Source: JAPOXR01 sp964291445
Lineage (GTDB): Bacteria > Pseudomonadota > Alphaproteobacteria > Rhodobacterales > Rhodobacteraceae
Direction of reading: 5' to 3'
DNA length: 64,000 nt
NCBI GenBank assembly: GCA_964291445.2
Contig: OZ219864.1
Location: forward strand, 186,001 to 250,000
Position numbers and translations under genes: made by a program. Under the pieces are notes generated by a model. That model saw only the letters and a list, made by a program, of their open reading frames with translations. It was not told the origin of the DNA and made no database searches. Shown in pieces: positions 62,214 to 64,000 of the stretch; positions within the stretch are counted from its first letter, which is position 1; each line of letters begins with the position of its first letter.

Positions 62214-63569
62214 TCAGTCCTTGCCCTGTTCGACCTTGGTGATGACTTCGGCGAGGATGTCCAGCGCTGCTTCCAGCTGGTCTTGCCTGATGGTCAATGG
62301 CGGTGACAGCGTCAGCACCGAACCCATCGAGATCTTGAAGCTCAGCCCGCGGTCGAGGCAGCCATAGAGGATCTTCTCGGCGAGGCTGGTGGCGGGGACA
62401 CGCGACTGGCAATCCTCGACGATGTCGACGCCCAGCAGCAACCCGCGGCCGCGAATGTCGCCGATAATGCTGCTGGCGGCGGCCAGCTGCGCCAGCCGGT
62501 CCATGGCCAGTTCGCCCAATCTGGCCGCCCTTTCGACCAGGCGCTCCTCCTCGATGATGTCGATGGTGGTGAGGGCGGCCATGGCGGTGACCGGGTTCTT
62601 CTCATGGGTATAGTGCCCGATGGCATAATCGCCGCAGACATCAAGCTCGCACCGGGCGATGACCGCCGAGATCGGCAGGATTCCGCCGCCCAGCGCCTTG
62701 CCGAGAACGACGATATCCGGCACCACATCCTCGTGCTCAAAGGCAAAGAACCGGCCGGTTTTACCCAGGCCGGCGGGAATTTCATCAAAGATCAGCAATG
62801 CGCCGAACTCGGTGCAGGCCTCACGGACTCGCTTCCAGAACCCTTCGGGTGCGACATAGGGGATGGCGCGCATCGGCTCGGCGATGACCGCGGCCACGTC
62901 GCCCTCCCGCTCCAGCACGTAACGCAGCATGTCGGCGCAGGCCAGGCCACAGGATTCGGGCCCGGCATGGCCGTAGGGGCAGCGATAGCAGGCGAAGGGG
63001 GCGACATGTTCGGCGCCGGGCAGCAAGGGTCCGGCGATTCCGGAGCGGAAGGTTGCTTCGCCGCCGACCGACGAGGCGCCAAAGCCGGCACCGTGAAAGG
63101 AATCCCAGAAGGAGACGGTCTTGAACCGCCCGGTGGCGGCGCGGGCGATCCTGATGGCGATCTCGATGGCGTCCGAACCGCCGGTGGCAAACAGACATTT
63201 GCCGAGCGGGTCCGGCGCCAGCCCAGCCAGCCTTTCGGCCAACTGCACCGCCGGTTCGTTGGTATATCGCCGGGGCGAGAATGGCAGGGTTGTCAGCTGG
63301 TCGGCAATCGCCTGCACCAGCCTCGGATGGCCGTAGCCAATATGGTGGACGGAATTGCCGTGGAAATCCATGACGCGGCGGCCATCGGAATCATGGAGCC
63401 AGATTCCCTCCGCCTGCACCACCGTCCCGGCACAGGGTGTCGACAGGCTCTGATGCATGAATACCGCCGCATCTCGCTCGAGAAGCTCGCGGGAGCCCTG
63501 CCCGCCCGAGGCCTGCTGCCATGCGTGGCGGGCAGCGGATGAGTTGGATTCGCCCTCCGGATGGCTCAC
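62214..63569 (-). CDS. Class III aminotransferase-fold PLP enzyme, PbfA-like
   Basis: The 451-residue product has the class III aminotransferase layout: MDFHGNSVHHIGYGHPRLVQ, LFATGGSDAIEIAIRIAR, SFHGAGFGASSVGGE, LIFDEIPAGLGKTGRFFAFE and the PLP Lys in VVLGKALGGGILPISAV. The N-terminal SLSTPCAGTVVQAEGIW and the FWDSFHGAG context, with the adjacent PhnY-like dehydrogenase, suggest (R)-1-hydroxy-2-aminoethylphosphonate ammonia-lyase (PbfA), which yields phosphonoacetaldehyde. A generic omega-amino transaminase remains possible. Start ATG 63569 lies 14 bp after the dehydrogenase stop, so the two are one operon. Confidence 0.7.
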   Translation of the reverse strand: MSHPEGESNSSAARHAWQQASGGQGSRELLERDAAVFMHQSLSTPCAGTVVQAEGIWLHDSDGRRVMDFHGNSVHHIGYGHPRLVQAIADQLTTLPFSPRRYTNEPAVQLAERLAGLAPDPLGKCLFATGGSDAIEIAIRIARAATGRFKTVSFWDSFHGAGFGASSVGGEATFRSGIAGPLLPGAEHVAPFACYRCPYGHAGPESCGLACADMLRYVLEREGDVAAVIAEPMRAIPYVAPEGFWKRVREACTEFGALLIFDEIPAGLGKTGRFFAFEHEDVVPDIVVLGKALGGGILPISAVIARCELDVCGDYAIGHYTHEKNPVTAMAALTTIDIIEEERLVERAARLGELAMDRLAQLAAASSIIGDIRGRGLLLGVDIVEDCQSRVPATSLAEKILYGCLDRGLSFKISMGSVLTLSPPLTIRQDQLEAALDILAEVITKVEQGKD

Positions 63570-63583
63570 TGTCGTCTGCCAGG

Positions 63584-64000
63584 TCAGCCCCAGGGGAGCG
63601 AGAACGTCTTGACGTTGGTGTAGCTCTTCATCGCCTCGATGACGCCCTCCTTGTAGCCGAGCCCGCTATCCTTGATCCCGCCAAAGGGCGACATCTCGAT
63701 CCGGAAGCCTGGCACCTCCCAGATATTGACCGTGCCGACATCGAGCTGACTGATGTAGGTCTGCATGCGGTCGAAGCGGTTGGTGCACACGCCCGCCGAC
63801 AATCCGAACGCGGTGGAGTTCGAAATCGCGATCACCTGCTCGTCATCATCCGGAACCCTGATCACCGGAATCACCGGCCCGAAGGTCTCTTCCATGACCA
63901 GCTCCTGGTCGGCCGGCACCCGGTCGACCACGATCGGCGGCAGCACAGCCCCCTGCCGGCCGGGATCATGAAGGATGTCGGCGCCATTCTCCGCCGCCTT
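63584..64000 (-). CDS. Aldehyde dehydrogenase C-terminal part, PhnY-like, cut by window edge
   Basis: The 138 visible codons are open to the window end. They hold the late catalytic-domain landmarks of the ALDH family: MEETFGPVIPVIRV (conserved Glu-Phe-Pro) and FRIEMSPFGGIKDSGLGYKEG, then the end MKSYTNVKTFSLPWG. The WEVPGFRIEMSPFGG and NVKTFSLPW context resembles phosphonoacetaldehyde dehydrogenase, which oxidises phosphonoacetaldehyde to phosphonoacetate with NAD+. The catalytic Cys and NAD-binding parts lie outside the window. It precedes the PbfA-like gene by 14 bp. Confidence 0.72.
   Translation of the reverse strand, partial: KAAENGADILHDPGRQGAVLPPIVVDRVPADQELVMEETFGPVIPVIRVPDDDEQVIAISNSTAFGLSAGVCTNRFDRMQTYISQLDVGTVNIWEVPGFRIEMSPFGGIKDSGLGYKEGVIEAMKSYTNVKTFSLPWG

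Noticed and set aside
1..64000. CRISPR array, retron or diversity-generating retroelement
   Set aside because: No regularly spaced repeats were seen, and both reverse transcriptases are followed by group II intron domain V rather than retron or variable-repeat structures.

Overview
The window is high-GC bacterial DNA that looks like a chromosomal segment of an alphaproteobacterium. Supporting this are a short HprK, an EIIA-Man protein and HPr of the alphaproteobacterial type, a parC read against a cytochrome P450, etfBA followed by a 3-hydroxyacyl-CoA dehydrogenase, and many IS families common in that class. No rRNA, CRISPR array or replication origin was seen; one tRNA (Trp, CCA) is present.

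Layout. 1-1530: a Slam-like outer-membrane gene (cut by the window edge) with a TbpB-like lipoprotein. 2712-6999: a low-GC mobile unit in which one large SIR2-STAND-TPR gene lies between two identical, inverted 555-bp IS630-type MITE copies. 7122-20316: core metabolism (galE-like epimerase, tRNA-Trp, methyltransferase and lipoprotein, P450, parC, sugar isomerase/oxidoreductase pair, SDR, HIG1-like protein, PduO, etfBA, hydroxyacyl-CoA dehydrogenase). 20362-24415: HPr and EIIA-Man separated from HprK by about 3 kb of accessory DNA (toxin-antitoxin remnant, 5'-truncated group II intron, secreted protein); the EIIA lacks its phospho-accepting His. 24455-31181: inositol/sugar-acid type catabolism with a DMT exporter. 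31886-35536: a small accessory island (DUF2971, HTH/PIN toxin-antitoxin pair, Fic). 35868-49366: PMH-like sulfatase-fold hydrolase, oligopeptide-type ABC transporter, D-threonine-aldolase-like enzyme, solitary DNA methyltransferase, DeoR regulator, Na/Pi cotransporter. 49595-51442: a large uncharacterised protein. 51642-62099: a five-level nest of mobile elements. 62214-64000: a PbfA/PhnY-like pair suggesting aminoethylphosphonate catabolism.

Two regions stand out. The first is the SIR2-STAND-TPR gene in a transposon-like unit bounded by CTAG/TA: a candidate anti-phage gene carried by a MITE-bounded cassette. The second is the Russian-doll locus. There an IS66-like element carrying its own DNA adenine methylase is interrupted by an IS110-type element, which is interrupted by a group II intron, which is interrupted at the base of domain V by a RIT element (three tyrosine recombinases), one arm of which is interrupted by an ISAzo13-like IS. 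The outermost level is confirmed by an exact 8-bp target duplication, CCCTGGAA. Removing the layers restores the reading frame at the IS66 junction and the expected size of each element.
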